DNA of 64,000 nucleotides from Vanilla planifolia. Its lineage: Eukaryota > Streptophyta > Magnoliopsida > Asparagales > Orchidaceae. Below, piece after piece: positions 27,701 to 42,800 of this stretch (position 1 is the first letter of the stretch; each line of letters starts with the position of its first letter). The notes beneath the pieces were generated by a model. That model was not told the DNA's origin and searched no databases. It saw only the letters and a list, made by a program, of their open reading frames with translations. The stretch is taken from the NCBI GenBank assembly GCA_023846275.1, contig JAIUJO010000157.1:519412-583411 (forward strand). Direction: 5' to 3'. The position numbers and the translations under genes are program-made.

Positions 27701-30700
27701 AAGAAAATAGGGAGATGGGTGCAATGCCATGGATGACAAAATTGCATAAGAGTAGAAATGTTAAAGTAGAACATGCTAAAATATTATAAAATGAAAAATT
27801 AAAAAATGATTGTTTAAATAATAAATCTATGAAAAGAATTCGAACAATATTTGTTTCAACCAATTGGACATCGTTATTAATAACTATGTATTGCCATAGA
27901 AAATAATCATAAAGAATAATTACTTATTTTTCTTCAACATTAAGAAAATATGTATTAAAGCTTAAATAAGGTAAATTTTAGTTATGTAATATAACCAAAT
28001 CAAGGCAATGTAAAGATGACATAACAGGATTTGGCTAACACATTAATAAAACTAAATCAAATTAAAAGGCTAAGAAAAGAAGACAAATAATACAAGAATG
28101 TTTCATTCAAAGATACTTAAAAGATAGCATATAACATCCTTGATCATTAGATCAGATAAGAATTGAAACATCTTGCAAAGGTTTTAAAAAATTTAGAAGA
28201 GAAAATATTTGAAACAATATACAAGAAAAATACTTAATTAGATAAAGTTTGTTGGCATATGTTCCATGACGTTTGGTTTAACTCGATTGAACCTTGTTAA
28301 GAATAATTATGAATTGCCAAGTTAAACAATGAAAATAATCACAAATTATTATTTTAATATTAATCAAATATATATATAAATTGAAATGAGATTAATTGAA
28401 CCAATGTTATATAACCATATCAAAGTAATGTATAGGTCACATGAGCAAAGAAATAGTGTTTCATTGTAAGATTAAAAATATATGCAAAAAATTATAAGAA
28501 ATGAAATAAACTTTATTGGAAAATTGCAGTTTATGTTTTGAAAAAGATCAATTATAACATGTTCGACAATCAAATATGGTGCAAATCAAAATGCTTAGTG
28601 AAATAGGTCAAATTCATGGAAGAAGCATTTCAAAATATTAAAGGAATATGTCATTTGATAGAGATCATTGAGACTAGTCTAATGATAATAGCTTAGTCTA
28701 ATCAGACTTCATTTTGAAAGACAAAAACTATTATTTATTTTTTATTTTTATCAAATTATATATAAAATATGAAATGTTGTAATTTGAATCAATATAATAT
28801 AAAAATAAAAGCGATGTAAATATAACATGAGATGACACAGAGTTACATAAAAATTTAATAAAATAAAAGTGAGATTTTAGGAAAAGACATTAGTTATAGA
28901 AGAAAGTTTCAATATAATATATTAAGAAGATAATGTACACTTCTAGATCCCCAAATTTTGTATGAATTAAAATATTTCATAAAATTTGCCAAAACTACAA
29001 CAAATAAATCAGTTAAAAAGTGTAGAACTAAATATTCAATTAGATAAAACTTATTGAGATGAATCATTTATTTTTCCTAGTCTCAATTGAACCTCATTGG
29101 GAATATCTACAAATTACCTTTAAAACTAAATTAAGAAAAGTAATGCAATATCATATAAAAAAATCAATGCCATGTAAAGGACACAAAAGAAGATAATTCG
29201 AGCTTCATAGTAATAAAATAAAATTAAAGGGAAAAAGTTTAAGAAATATGAAAAATTTTATGAGAAAGTAGTATGAGAAGATACTTATTAAATTGAGTGT
29301 AGTATCCTCATTTGTTAAATATGATATGAATTAAAATATCTCACAAAAAAATTAAGGATTATGTAAAATAAATATTTAAATATATAAAAAAATAAATATT
29401 TAATAAGATGGGCTTATCAAGATGAGTTTAACGATGTTTATTTACTCTCTATTGAACCAATTTTGAAATTACTATCAATTAATAAAATAAATTTGCATAA
29501 ATAATAATAAATTGATATTATAATATTAGGTAAATATATATTAATTCTTAAATTTTATAAATTGAAGGTTTATAATATAACCAAATCATGAAGAATTAAA
29601 GATGACAAGAAAATAGTTTGTGTTATAATGTAATATAATCAAATCAAAAAAAAACTTTGAAGAACTGTGATAAATTATATAGAAATATTGAATTCCATGA
29701 TCTTAAGAAGATTGAGCGTAAAATTCTCCATCAAAAAATTAGGTATCAATCAAAATATCTCGTAAAATGTGCAGAACCTTAAAAATTTTTTATAAATATT
29801 TAATTTGATAATGCTCATGGAGGGTGTCCTATGATGTTTTTTTTATCTTGATCACCACTCATTTTTAATTACTAAATATTAAATGAGTAAATAAGCATAA
29901 ATAATAATAATTTATTATTTAATATTGAGAAAATATTTATTAAATTTAATAATAGATAGAATGAGGCTTTGTTATTTTACAAAATCAATGTGAAGAATCA
30001 CACTACAGAATTTGGCATTCATAGTAGTATCGCCAATTCAAAGAAATAAATTTTGAGAAAGTTGATTATTTGTATTGAAAAGTTTCATTCAATGTAGTGA
30101 GGGAATCTAGTATAAAATTCTTGATAAAAAAACCAAGTACAAGTTGAAAAGTACTATATATAAAAGAAAATAGATTATTTAGAAAAATAAATATTTGGTA
30201 AATTATTATTTGAACATTAAATAATTATATAGTAAAGTTGAAAGGTGATAAATTAAACTAATGCAATATATCCAAATCAAAGCAATGTAATGCTAAAATG
30301 ATAGGAAAAATTATAGTTTAAAAGTAAAATGACCTAATCTAAGTGAAAAGTTTAAGGAAATGTGATAAATTGTACAAGCAAGTTCCATTCTTAGATACTA
30401 AAGATCAAGTGTGATATACCTGAATGACAAATTAGTAGTGAATCAAAATGTCTCACAAGGAATTCTAGAACCCTAAAATTTATAAGAAACGGAGTAACAA
30501 TTTGATAAGCCTTATCGATAGGAGTGCACTAACATTTCCTTCTTCTAAGTCAAAAGTAATTTGTAATTACTATGAAGAACTAAAGTAAGTGAGCATAAAT
30601 AATAATATATTATTTTCTTATATTACACAAATATGTATTGAAGATAAAATAGATAAATTGATGCCACATAATACAAACAAATAAGAAGCATACACATGTC

Positions 30701-33700
30701 ACATGATATGAAATTTAGATCAACAAAATATTATAATGAAATGGAAATGGAAAAGGTTTAGAAATGTTATAAACTATATAGAAAATTGCTTTTCCAAGAT
30801 TCTATGGTGATCTAGTTCAACATAGTCTTTTATCAAATGATATATTAATAAAAATTTCTTGATATCATTTAAATCCTAAAAAGATATTTAAAAGCGCAAA
30901 ACTAAATATTTTATTTTATAAAGCTCATAGAGATAAATCAATTCACATTTATTTCATCTCGATGGACCATCAATAGAATTTTTATGAATTGCAAAAAGAA
31001 ATCTAGAACAAATAATAAAATTTTTTATCGTAATATTTAATAAATTTATTACAATTTTGAATTGAGAAGTATTAAAGAAATATAATATAACCAAATAAAA
31101 AAATGTGAAGGACACATAAGAGGAGAATTACTTTTTATTGTAACATAACCAAATAAAACCAACAAATTTAAAGAAATAATGTAGACTATACAAAAAAATT
31201 TAAAATAAAATAATAACTAAATTGAGTGCAACATTCTTAATCGTCAAATGAGGTATGAATAAAAATGCCCCATAAATCATCCACAAATCAACTAAAACAA
31301 AATATTTTAGAATATTAAAAAGCAAGATTTAATTATGTGGAGCTCACCAAGATGGGCCAAATGACATTTCTTTTGTTTTAATTAGACAATCGTAGTAGTT
31401 ATTATGAATTCACAAAGTAAATAACAATAAATGGAAACAAATTTTATTTTTTAAAATTTAGTAAATATATATTAAACATTGAAATAGATATGTGGAAATA
31501 GATTAATATAACAAAATCGAAACAAAGTAAAAGTAGCATAATAGAAAATTAAACTTTCATAGAAATATAAGTAAATCTTAGTGTAACTTTTGAACCAATG
31601 AGAAAACATATTTTAGAAACTTGCCTTCTAAAATACTATGGCAATCTAGCATGCTAACCTCAATCATCCAATTAACTAATACTAAAAAACTATTTAAAGT
31701 GTGTGAAAATCAAAGTAAAATAGCATTTTTTTTAATTTAAAAATAAATAATTTGTATCATATAGCTTGTTGAGAAACATGCCAAGACTAAATTACATACT
31801 ACTACAAAATCATAAATGAATCATAATATTTCATAAAACATGCCAAAACTAAAAAAAATATAAAAATGAAAACTTAAAGCTAATTAAAGCAAGTTTAGGG
31901 ACATTTGTTTATTTATGATGAAACCAAGTTTTATATTACTACAAATTACAAAACTAAAAAATAATAAATAATAATAAATTATAATTATAACATTGAGTAA
32001 TTATGTAATAATGTTGAAATTTTTAAATTGTAGAAATTTAATAAAACTAATTGAAAGCCATGTGAAGGTCACATGAAGGGGCAATTGAAGTTTCATATTA
32101 ATATAACAAAACAAATTGAGAAGGTGTTTAAGAAATAAGATAAGTTTTATGGGAAAGTTGTATTTAAAGATATGAACGAGATTGAGTGCTACATCCTTGA
32201 TCAATAGTCTAGGAATCAGTCAAAACTTCTCGTAAAGCAAGCAAAGTTCCTTGAAAATATAATATTTGGAATTGTGAAAATGAATATATAATTTTATTGA
32301 GCATTATGTGCTGATTCCTATGACATGTATTTCATGTTGATTAGACCTAATTTAGAACTACTAAAAATTACTAGAGAAAATAATAAAAAATAATAATAAC
32401 TTATTATTTTAACTTTAAAAAATACAAATTAAAGTTGAATTTAGGATAAATTGAAGAATTAGAAATAATAATTTTACAGACTTAAGTATGATAGTAGAGG
32501 AGATTTAGATTGATATAGTCATATAGCAAAATCAAAGAAAATAATTTCAGGAAATGAGAAAAAAGTTGAAAGAAGAATGCATTCTAACCAAGGAGATCTT
32601 GGGTAACATTCATGATAATCAAATTAGGTATCAATTAAAATATATCTTAAAGCATCATAGAAAATTAGGAAATAAAACATATAAAAATATATAAGATAAT
32701 ACTCATCAATATATGTCCAACAATATTTATTTTGCCTCAACTTGTCCTCATTTGAAGTTATTGAGAATTAGCATACAAAATAAACATAAATAAATAAAAT
32801 TAATTTCTTAACATTAAGTTTATAGTAAAGTTGTAATAAGATAAACTAAAGAAATATAATATAACCTAGTCATATCAATGTGAGCATCATATGAGAGTAG
32901 TTTTATAGTTATATAGTGAAATAACTAAATTAATAATATTATGATAAGGTTGCATTCCAAAATGATAATAATGTGAAGTGTATATTCTTGATCATAAAAG
33001 TAATTACAAATTTTTGAATGTGTTATTATGCAAGCCAAATCCTAAACAAAATTTTTAAAATTATATAAAGATGTCATTAATTTGATAGAGCTTACTGTGA
33101 TGAGTCCAACCACTTTTATTTCATGTCAATATTGCCAGTATTGGAATTACTATAAACTCTTCAATTAAATAAGAATAAAGAAAAATAAATTATTATTTTA
33201 ATATTAAGTAAATAACTACTGAAGTTGAAATAAGATGAATCAAATAATGTAATATTTTTGTATTAAAGTGATGTGAATGTTAAATGATAGTAGATTTAGA
33301 GATACCTAATAATAAAACCAAATCAAAGAAAAATTCTTTAGAAGAAAGACAAATTGAATAGTAAATTATATTCTATGACATTAAGGGGATTGTGTGTAAC
33401 AATATTGATCGTTAAGGAAATCACTATTCAAAATCTCTAACAAATCATGACAAAACCATAGAAAAAGTTTAAAAAAACATTAAGAAGACAAACTAAGAAA
33501 ATATTTTTTAATATTATGTAAATATATAGAAAAGTTGCAAAGAGAAAAATTGAATGAACGAAAAAGAAGTAAATCAAAGTAATGTTAATATGAAAGTTGC
33601 ATTCTAAAATACTAACTAGTTTGAATGTCACAGTCTTGATCAACAAATCATATAAGAATTAAAATGTATTATAAAACATGGTAAAACCACTTGAAAATAA

Positions 33701-36700
33701 AAATAATTCAAAATATAAATATTTGATATTTAGTTGGATAGAGCTCATGTAGGTGTGTCAAATGATTCTTCTTTCATCTCAATCTGACTTTGTTTGGGAT
33801 TACTACAAATTACCAAATTAAATGAAGAGAAATAATAATAAATTACCTTTTAAAATTAAGTCCATATCAATTTAATATGAAATGAAAAATTAAAACAATG
33901 TAATATGGCAAAATCATGGAAAGGTAATAGTTACGTCGGACGGCATTTAATGCCATGTAACAATATAGCGAAAGCAAAGTACCAAATTTTAAGAAGAAAG
34001 ATAATTTACAAATAAAAGATACATTCTTCGATAATATAAAAATCAAGTGTGAAGACGTTAATTAACAAATTCAATTACGAATCAAAATGTCTTTTAAACA
34101 TAGTTAAAAAATTTAAAAAATATTTTGGAATTTAAAAAGTGAATATCTAATTGGACAAAATTCATCAAGATGTGTCTAATGATGTTGGTTTTGGCTCAAA
34201 CAAATGTCATTTGAAGTTACTAAAAATTAGAAATAAATAAGAAAAAATGTATTAATTTTAAAATAAGATAAATTTTATCAAAGTAATGTAACGAAATCAA
34301 AGAAAATTAAAAAGTGACACATAATAGAATTAAAGTTTCAATGTAATATAATGAAATAAAATTAAAAAAAATTGAAAAATCAAATAACTTATATCTGAAG
34401 GTTACATTCTTTGAAAACACGAAAATCATTTATAAAATCATCATTTGACAAATCCAACAATAATCAAAATATTCTAAAAAAAGTCACACGATAGAATATT
34501 TATGGTTAAAATTTAATATAACTAGATCAAAGAAAAAAATTCAAAGTATTGAGGTAAATTGCAAAGGAAAGTTTCTCCAAGATACTAAGGAGATTGAGTT
34601 CAATATCATTGATTATCAAACCAAGCACAAATTATAATGTCTCTTCAAGCAATCAAAAATTTAGAAAAAAAAATCTCCAAAAAAAAAATGATTGACCAAG
34701 TGAATAGAGCATATCAAGGCAATTCTAATTATATATGTTTCCTCTCAATCTGACCTTGTTTAGATTTTCTTTGAGTTGTATGATTAAATTAGAAAATAAT
34801 AATTTATTATTACTTTAATATGACTTAAATACTTTTTAAAGTTGAAATAAGAAAAATTTAAGCAATATATTACAAAAAATTAAAGCAAAATAAAGCTCAC
34901 ATGACATAGATATAAAGTTACATTGTAACAAAACTCAATCATTGTAAAAAAAATATAAAAAACACAACATTTATTCTAAAGTTCACCCAATAGATTATCT
35001 ATGACATCCCTTATTATCAAATTAAGTACAATTCAAATTTTCTAATAAAACACTCAAAGGATGCTTTTTCATCTTAGTCAAACTTTTGTTGGAATTACTG
35101 CATATTTTTGAAGTAAATAATAAAAAAATAACACATTACTGTTTTAAATTTTTGTTATGATATATAAAAACTTAGAAGATATAAATTAAAGTAGTATAAT
35201 ATTAAGAAATCAAAGTGATTTAGAGGTCACACAAGTGAAGATTTTTGATTAATCACCAATATAACAAAACTATTTTGAAAAGTAAAAGTAATGAGATAAA
35301 TTGTTTTGCAATGTTTCATTCTATGAAAAAAAGGACATTCAATAGTCAAACTAGTTACAAATTTAAGCAACCTTTAGTGCATGCAAAAATTTAAAAACAT
35401 TTAAAATATAAAAACTAATTTTACTTGGATAATACTCATTCATACATGCACAAAAATATTTTCTCAACTCATTCAAACCTTATTTAGAGTTGTTGAGAAT
35501 AACAAAAGTAAAAAAATAATAAAAATTATTTTTTTAATACTTAGGAAGCATAAAATAAAGTTTACCAGAGATAAATTGTAAAAATATAATATAATGTAAT
35601 TTAGTAGAAGTAATGCAATGGACACATAAGAGGAGATTTAAAGTGACATAGTAATATATTGAAAATTAAAGAAAAAATTAAAGACTTGAGAAATTATTCA
35701 AAAACGTTTTATTATATGATAATAAGAAGATTTAGTATAACATCCACTATCACAAATTTTGTTACAAATAAAAAAATCTAATAAGGGGCGCCAAAGTCAT
35801 AACAAATAATAAATTTAAAAATATTAAAAATTTAAAAATATAAAAAGGAAAATTTTTTTTGGATAGGCCTTATCTCGATCAAGTCTCCATTGGAATACAA
35901 CAAATTACAGAATTAAATGACGATTATTAAAAATACAATTTTTAATATTAAATTAAAATATTTTAAAAGTGAAATGAGATAAATAGAAACAATATAATAT
36001 ATTCACTCAAAGTGATACAAGGGTGACATGAATGAGATTTACAATTATACAATAATATATCTAAATAATATTGGAAAATTGAAAGAAATGACATAAATTA
36101 TATGCAAAGTTGCACTCTATAATACTGAGGAGGTTGAGTGAAACACCCACAAATAATAATTGATTTTCAAATAAAAAATCTAATAAAATCATCTAATGAC
36201 TCAAGAAAATAAAATATATTAAAATCTAAAAGAAATTGTAATTTAATTTCATAAACCACTTTCAAATAAGCCCAATGATATTTGTTTAATCAAAATTATA
36301 TCACAAATAGAATCATATTTAAAATAAATAAGATTAATTGAAGAAATTAAATAAGTTGAGGAAATATAATATAAGAAAATCATGCAAATTTAAAGGTCAC
36401 ATGAGAGGAGATAAAAAGGTAAATAGTGTCAACCAAATCAAAGCAAAATTTTTTAAGAAATAAGATATATAAGAAAGTTGCATTTTAAGACAAAATGGAG
36501 TTCAATTGTAACATTAATTCTCATCAAAAAAAGAATGAAAAAATTTTCATATAAATTATTCTAAAATTTTATAATTTAAAATATTTAAAAATACCAAAAA
36601 AAATTTAACTACATAGAACTCTTCAAGATGGGTTAATAACATTTTTTTCATCTTAAATGGATCTTGTTAGAATTATCATAAATTATAAAATAAAATAATA

Positions 36701-39700
36701 ATAAATAATAATAAAAAACAATATATTTTTTTAATACTAAGTAAATGTATATTAAAGTTTAAAGGAGTTAAATTTAACCGACATAACATAACAAAACAAA
36801 GGGGATGTTGAGGTCTTATGACAGGAGATTGAGATTTACATACTAATAGAACCAAATTTGAGGGACATATTTGAACAAATGAAATAAATTATAGGAAAAG
36901 TTTTATTTGAAGACACAAAGAAGATTGAGTGTAAGATCCTTAACAATAAAATTAGAAAAGAATCAAAATACGTCCTATAGATTTATTAAATAATAGAAAA
37001 AATATTTAAAATTATTAAAATGAAAAATTAATTTTATATATTTCATGAAGTCAAGCACAATGAGTTTTATTTCCTATTGATTGATCGTTATTAGATACAA
37101 ATTACAATTATAAATAAGAGGAAATGATAACAAATTTTTTTTAATATTAATAATTAAGCATTGCGGCTATAATTAGAAAAAAAGAAGTAATGTAATATAA
37201 TGAAATCAAAGTCAAACAGGATGAGATTTAGAATAACATAGTAGCATAACAAAGTGAAAAAATGTGATGAAATTATGTAACTTGTATTGGAAAGTTGGGT
37301 TCCTAGGTGCCAAAGTGATTTAGCATAATATTCTCAATTATCAAATTATGTATGAATCAAAAGTCTTGCAAGGAATTTAAAACTATGAAAAATAAAAATA
37401 TTTAAAAATAAAAATAAATATTTAATTTGATAGAGCTTATTAAGAAGAGTCAAACTAAGTTTATTTCATCTCAATCTAGCCTGATTTTAGTTACAACTAA
37501 TTACCAAGTTAAACAAGAACAAATATTAATGAATTATCACTTTAATATTATGAAAATATATGTTATAGCTAAAATGAGATTAATTTGAATAATATAATAT
37601 AACTAAATTCAAATGATAAAAAATAAAATAAGAGGAGATTTAGAGTACATAGAAATAAAACCAATTAAAGCAAAAAATTTGAAGAAAAGATCAAATTATA
37701 TGGGAATCGTACATTATAGGACTCTAAGACAATTGTGATAAAATTGTTGATTATTAAACGTTATTTGGATAAAAAAATACTTTGTTAAACAATTCAAAAA
37801 TACATTTAAAAATAAATAAAAATTTAGTAATTATTTTTTATTTATCTCGATCAAAGCTTGTTTCCTAAACATTATGAATTCAAAAAGTAAATAAGAAAAA
37901 TAAATAATAAATTATCCATTTAATATTATGTAAATAAGTAATAATGTTGAAATATGATAAATTAAATTAATGTAATAAATCCAAATCAAAGTTATGTAAT
38001 AGGACAATAGAGGAGAATTAGAGTATCATAGTAATATAACAAAATCAAAGAGAAATATTTAAAAAAATGAGATAAATTTTTTGGGTGGCTTGATTCTAAG
38101 ATACTAAAGGCAATGAGTTTAATATTTTCAATCATCAAATTAGGGACAAACCAAAATGTCTAAGAAATTGTGCCAAAAAGTAAAAAATAATGCATTTAAA
38201 AATACCATAATGATTATTTAATTTGGTTGAGCTAATCTTGATGAGTTCAATGATATTTCATTCTATTAAGTTAGAGCTTACAAGGTTAACGTCAATTTCC
38301 AATAGAAATAACTAAAATAATACTAAATTAGTTTTTCAATATTATTTAGATACATATTAATGTTGACATGAGATCAACTGAATCAATGTATTATAATGTT
38401 ATCAAACAAATGCAATGGTCAGACGAGAGGACGTATAGTGTTGTATTAATTTGACAAAAGATATGAAACAGTAGAAGAATTGATATAAATTGTACAAAAA
38501 CATTACATTTGAAAATAGGTCAACTGTGTTATATTTTACCAAAAAATAAGGTGTAAAATAAGATATCTCTAGCTATTCTCAAAGCTATAGAAATTATACT
38601 TTTTAAAAATATAAAAAAGAGTATGTAATTATGTAGAACATGTAAAGATGAGCTTAAGGAAACTTTTTTCTTATTAGTGGAATGCCTTGTAGAGTTATTG
38701 TGAATTACTAAACTATTTTCAAATAAAAATAAGTTATAATTATAAAATTAAGCAAACATTTATTATAATGGATGTAAAACAATGGGAAGTAAAGATCACA
38801 GAAAAGAAATTATTAGTTTAATATTATAAAAATATTTTTCAATGCTAAAAAGATATAATTTTGAGCAATTTAACACATTTGAATATGAGACATTTAAAGG
38901 AAACTTTGTGGTAGAACTAGATTTTGTCAGTAAAATAACCAAATTAAAGAAAAATTATTCTAAACTGGGGATAAATTATATAAGAAGGTTGTGTTACAAG
39001 ATATAAAGTGGATCGAGTGTAACAACACCGATTGCAAAATAAGTTATTAATAAGGATATTTCTTATAGCATACGAAACATAAAAAAAACTAAAAATCTTG
39101 AAATGAATAATTAATTGGGCAAGCTTGTTGAGATCAGTCCAATGTCAATTGTTCTTCATTTATTAAACTTTGCTTGAGTTTAATAAAAATAAATGACGTA
39201 AAAATTCTAAGAATAATAATAAATTAACTTTTTAATGTTAAAGAGATACATTTTCTAAGCTAGAAAGTTATAAATTAAAGCAAGATAATAGGAAAAAATA
39301 AAACCAAAGTAATAGTTATATGAGCGGAGAATTAGAGTTCTTCAGATATATATCATAATGAAAGGAAAAAACTTTATGAAATGAAATAAATTATCTAAGA
39401 ATTTTTCATTCCAAAATAATAAAGAGATCAAGTGTGACAATGTTGGACATTAATTCAAGTATAAATCAAAATATTATTTCAATCATCCTAAAAACCAAAG
39501 GAAAATAAAATTTTTAAAATATGAAGAAAAATATTTATTAAGATAGAGCTCATAAATAAGAGTCAAATGACGTATGTTTTTTCTTGATAAAACCTCATTA
39601 CATGTCAAAATTAATACCATAGTAAACAACCATAAATAATTTAAAAATAATTTTTTTAATATTAAGTAATTAAATATTAAAATGAAAATGAGATAAATTT

Positions 39701-39739
39701 AAGCAATGTAATATAACAAAATTGAAGTAAAGTTGAGGA

Positions 39740-39835
39740 CACATGAGTGTAGATTTAGAGTAATGCAACAAAATAAAATCAATGTAAAGGTCACATGAGT
39801 GCAGATTTAGAGTAACATATAAATATTACAAAATC
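39740..39835 (+). repeat. 52-bp internal tandem duplication within one satellite monomer
   Basis: The phrase CACATGAGTGTAGATTTAGA at 39740 recurs as CACATGAGTGCAGATTTAGA at 39792, a 52-bp period, within one monomer. Most monomers have this phrase once. It is a local slip or unequal exchange. Confidence 0.75.
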
Positions 39836-42800
39836 CAAGAAAAAAATTTGAAAATTTGAGATAAATTTAATGATAAAGTTGCATTTCAAGATTGTGAGGA
39901 GATTGAGAGTAATATCCTTATAATGAAATTATTTAATTATTAAAATCCCTCATAAAGAATACCAAAATTGCTAAAAAAATATTTAAAATTAAAAAATAAA
40001 TATTTTGTTGGACAGAGCCTCTTTAGATGAGTTGAACGAAAATTGTTTTCTTGATTTCACCTCATTTGTAATTAATGTAAATTTCTAATGTAAGTAAGAT
40101 TAAAAAAAATAAATTATTTTTTTAATATCATATGAGTATGTATTAAAAATGAAATGAGATAAATTAAATAAAAAAATTGAGGTTATGTAAGGGTGACATA
40201 GGAAAAGACAAGAATATATAGTAATAAATTCGTAGAAATATAAAAATCAGGAAAAAATGAGATAAATTTTACAATAAACTTGCATTTCAAGATTTTGAGG
40301 AGATCGACGGTAACATCGTTGATAATAAAATTAATTTTGAATCAAAAACCTTCATAAAGCATACCAAGATAATTTAAAAAATTAAAAAATTAAAAATAAG
40401 TATTTAATATGATGGAACATGTCAAGATAGTACTAATTATATTTTTTTGTTCCATTCTACCTTGTTTATAATTTATGTGTACTAGAAAAATAAATAAGGA
40501 TAGTTAATAATAAAATATACTTTTTATATCATTTTGATGTGTATTAAAGATGAAATAAGATAAATTAAAGAACTATAATATAACCAAATCTGGGTGATGT
40601 AAAAGTCCTATGTGAGGAAATTAAGAATTACATGGTAATACGAAAAAAATCAAAACATAACATTTGAAGATTTGCAATAAATTTTTTAGGAAAGGTACTT
40701 TCCATTATATTAAGGTGATCATGTGTAACATTATCGATCATCAAATTAGCAATGCATCAAGTTGCCTTATAAAATGTAATGAAATCCTTGAAATAAAATA
40801 TAAAGAAATAATAAAAAAATGATTTCTAATCACAAAGAGGTTATAAATAGGAGTCCAACGGTGCTTGTTTTTTATCGATCAGATGTTGCTTTGATTTACT
40901 AGAATTACCAATGAACATACACATTAATAGTACTAAATCATTAATTTAATATTAAATTAATGCATATTAAAACTAAAAATTAGATATACTGATACAGTGC
41001 AATGTGAGGTAATTAAAATAAAGGTTCACAATAGGAGACTTGATGTTATATTTTTAACATTAGAAAATCAAAGAAAACCATTTGATGAATTCAGTGAAAT
41101 TATAGAGAAGAGTTGCAATTCAAGATAATAAACAAATCAGGTGCAACATCCTCCATCATCAAATCACACCTGAGTCAATATATCTCATATAAAGAGTTAA
41201 AAATAATATAATAAAATATGTTAAAAATATAAATAATTAATTTTTAATTAGATAAAGCTTTTTAAGACTAGTTTAAGGACATTTGTAAGTCATTTGGAAT
41301 TTTTACAAATTATACCATTAAATAAGATTAAAAAAATTTATTTTTAATCATAAGTAATATATATAAAGGTAAAGTAAGACAAATTGAAGGAACATAGTTT
41401 ACCAAATAGAAGATTTATGAACATCACACGATAAGACATTTAGAGTCACAGAGTAATGTCACAAATTTAGAGCAAATAAATTTGAAGAAATGAGATAACT
41501 TATATGTCAAAGTTATATACTAAGATTCATAAATCTAGTATAACATCTTAGATAATTAAATCAGGATGTAATAAAAATCTATCATAAAGCATGTCAAAAT
41601 AGGAAAAAAATAATTAAATTTCAAAAAAATAAATATTTTATTGAATATTGCTCAAGATTAGCCTAATTACATTTTGTTCATCTCCATCACACCTTATTTG
41701 GGTTTAATATCAACTACTGAAGTAAAGAACCTTAAGTGATTATAAACCATTTTTTAAATATTAAGTAAACATATATTAAAGTTTAAATAAAATAAATTAA
41801 AGTGATGTAATATTATCAAATTAAAGTTATATAAAGGACACTAGTGGGGAAATAGTGTATATAGTAATATTAACATATTTTAGTGAAACATTTTAGTAAT
41901 TAAGAAAACTAATACAAGAACATTGCAGTGCATAATGCTAAGAAGATAAAATGTGACATTTTTAGTCATAAAATCAACTATGAATTGAAACAATAATTTT
42001 TAATTACATGGAGCTAGTCAAGACAAATAAAATTCCATTTTTTTGCTCAATCAGACCTTGTTAGGAATTACTACCAATAAGCAAACTAACAAGGAGAAAT
42101 AATAGGAAGTCATAACATCATCAATCATTAACTCTAGTATGAGTAAAAATCTCTCATGAAGCATGACAAAAATAAAAAAAAACATAAAAATTTTAAAAAA
42201 TATATATAAAAATGAATATTTGATTTAATAGATCTTTTTGAGATGACACATTTAACATTTTTTCATCGAGATCAATTCAAAATTACTATGAATTAGCACA
42301 ACAAAATTGCATAAATAATAATAAAATATTATTTTACTCATATGTTAATAAAAATTTTAAAGCTAAAATGAGATAAATTAGAGTTGTGTGATATTAGCAT
42401 ATCAAAGTGATGTGACATCACATGATTGAAGAAATTAAATTTCATTATGATATAGAAAAATCTAAGAAAAAATGATTAAATAAAACAAACTGTATGGTAA
42501 ACTTGCATTTCGAGATAATAATGAAATTTTGTGTAGCATCCTTTAACATGAAATTAGGTTTAAATAAAAATATCTCATAAAACATGTAAGAATTAAAGAA
42601 ATTAAAATATATAAAACTATAAAAATCAATATTTAATCAGATAGAGCTCTTCAAGTCAATTCAAATGATGTTCATTTTTTCTTGATTGAACCTTATTTGG
42701 AATAACCATATATTACAAAAATAAATAAACATAAACAATAATAAATTATCATTCTAATATTAATTAAATTTATATCAAAACTAAAATAAGATAAATAAAA

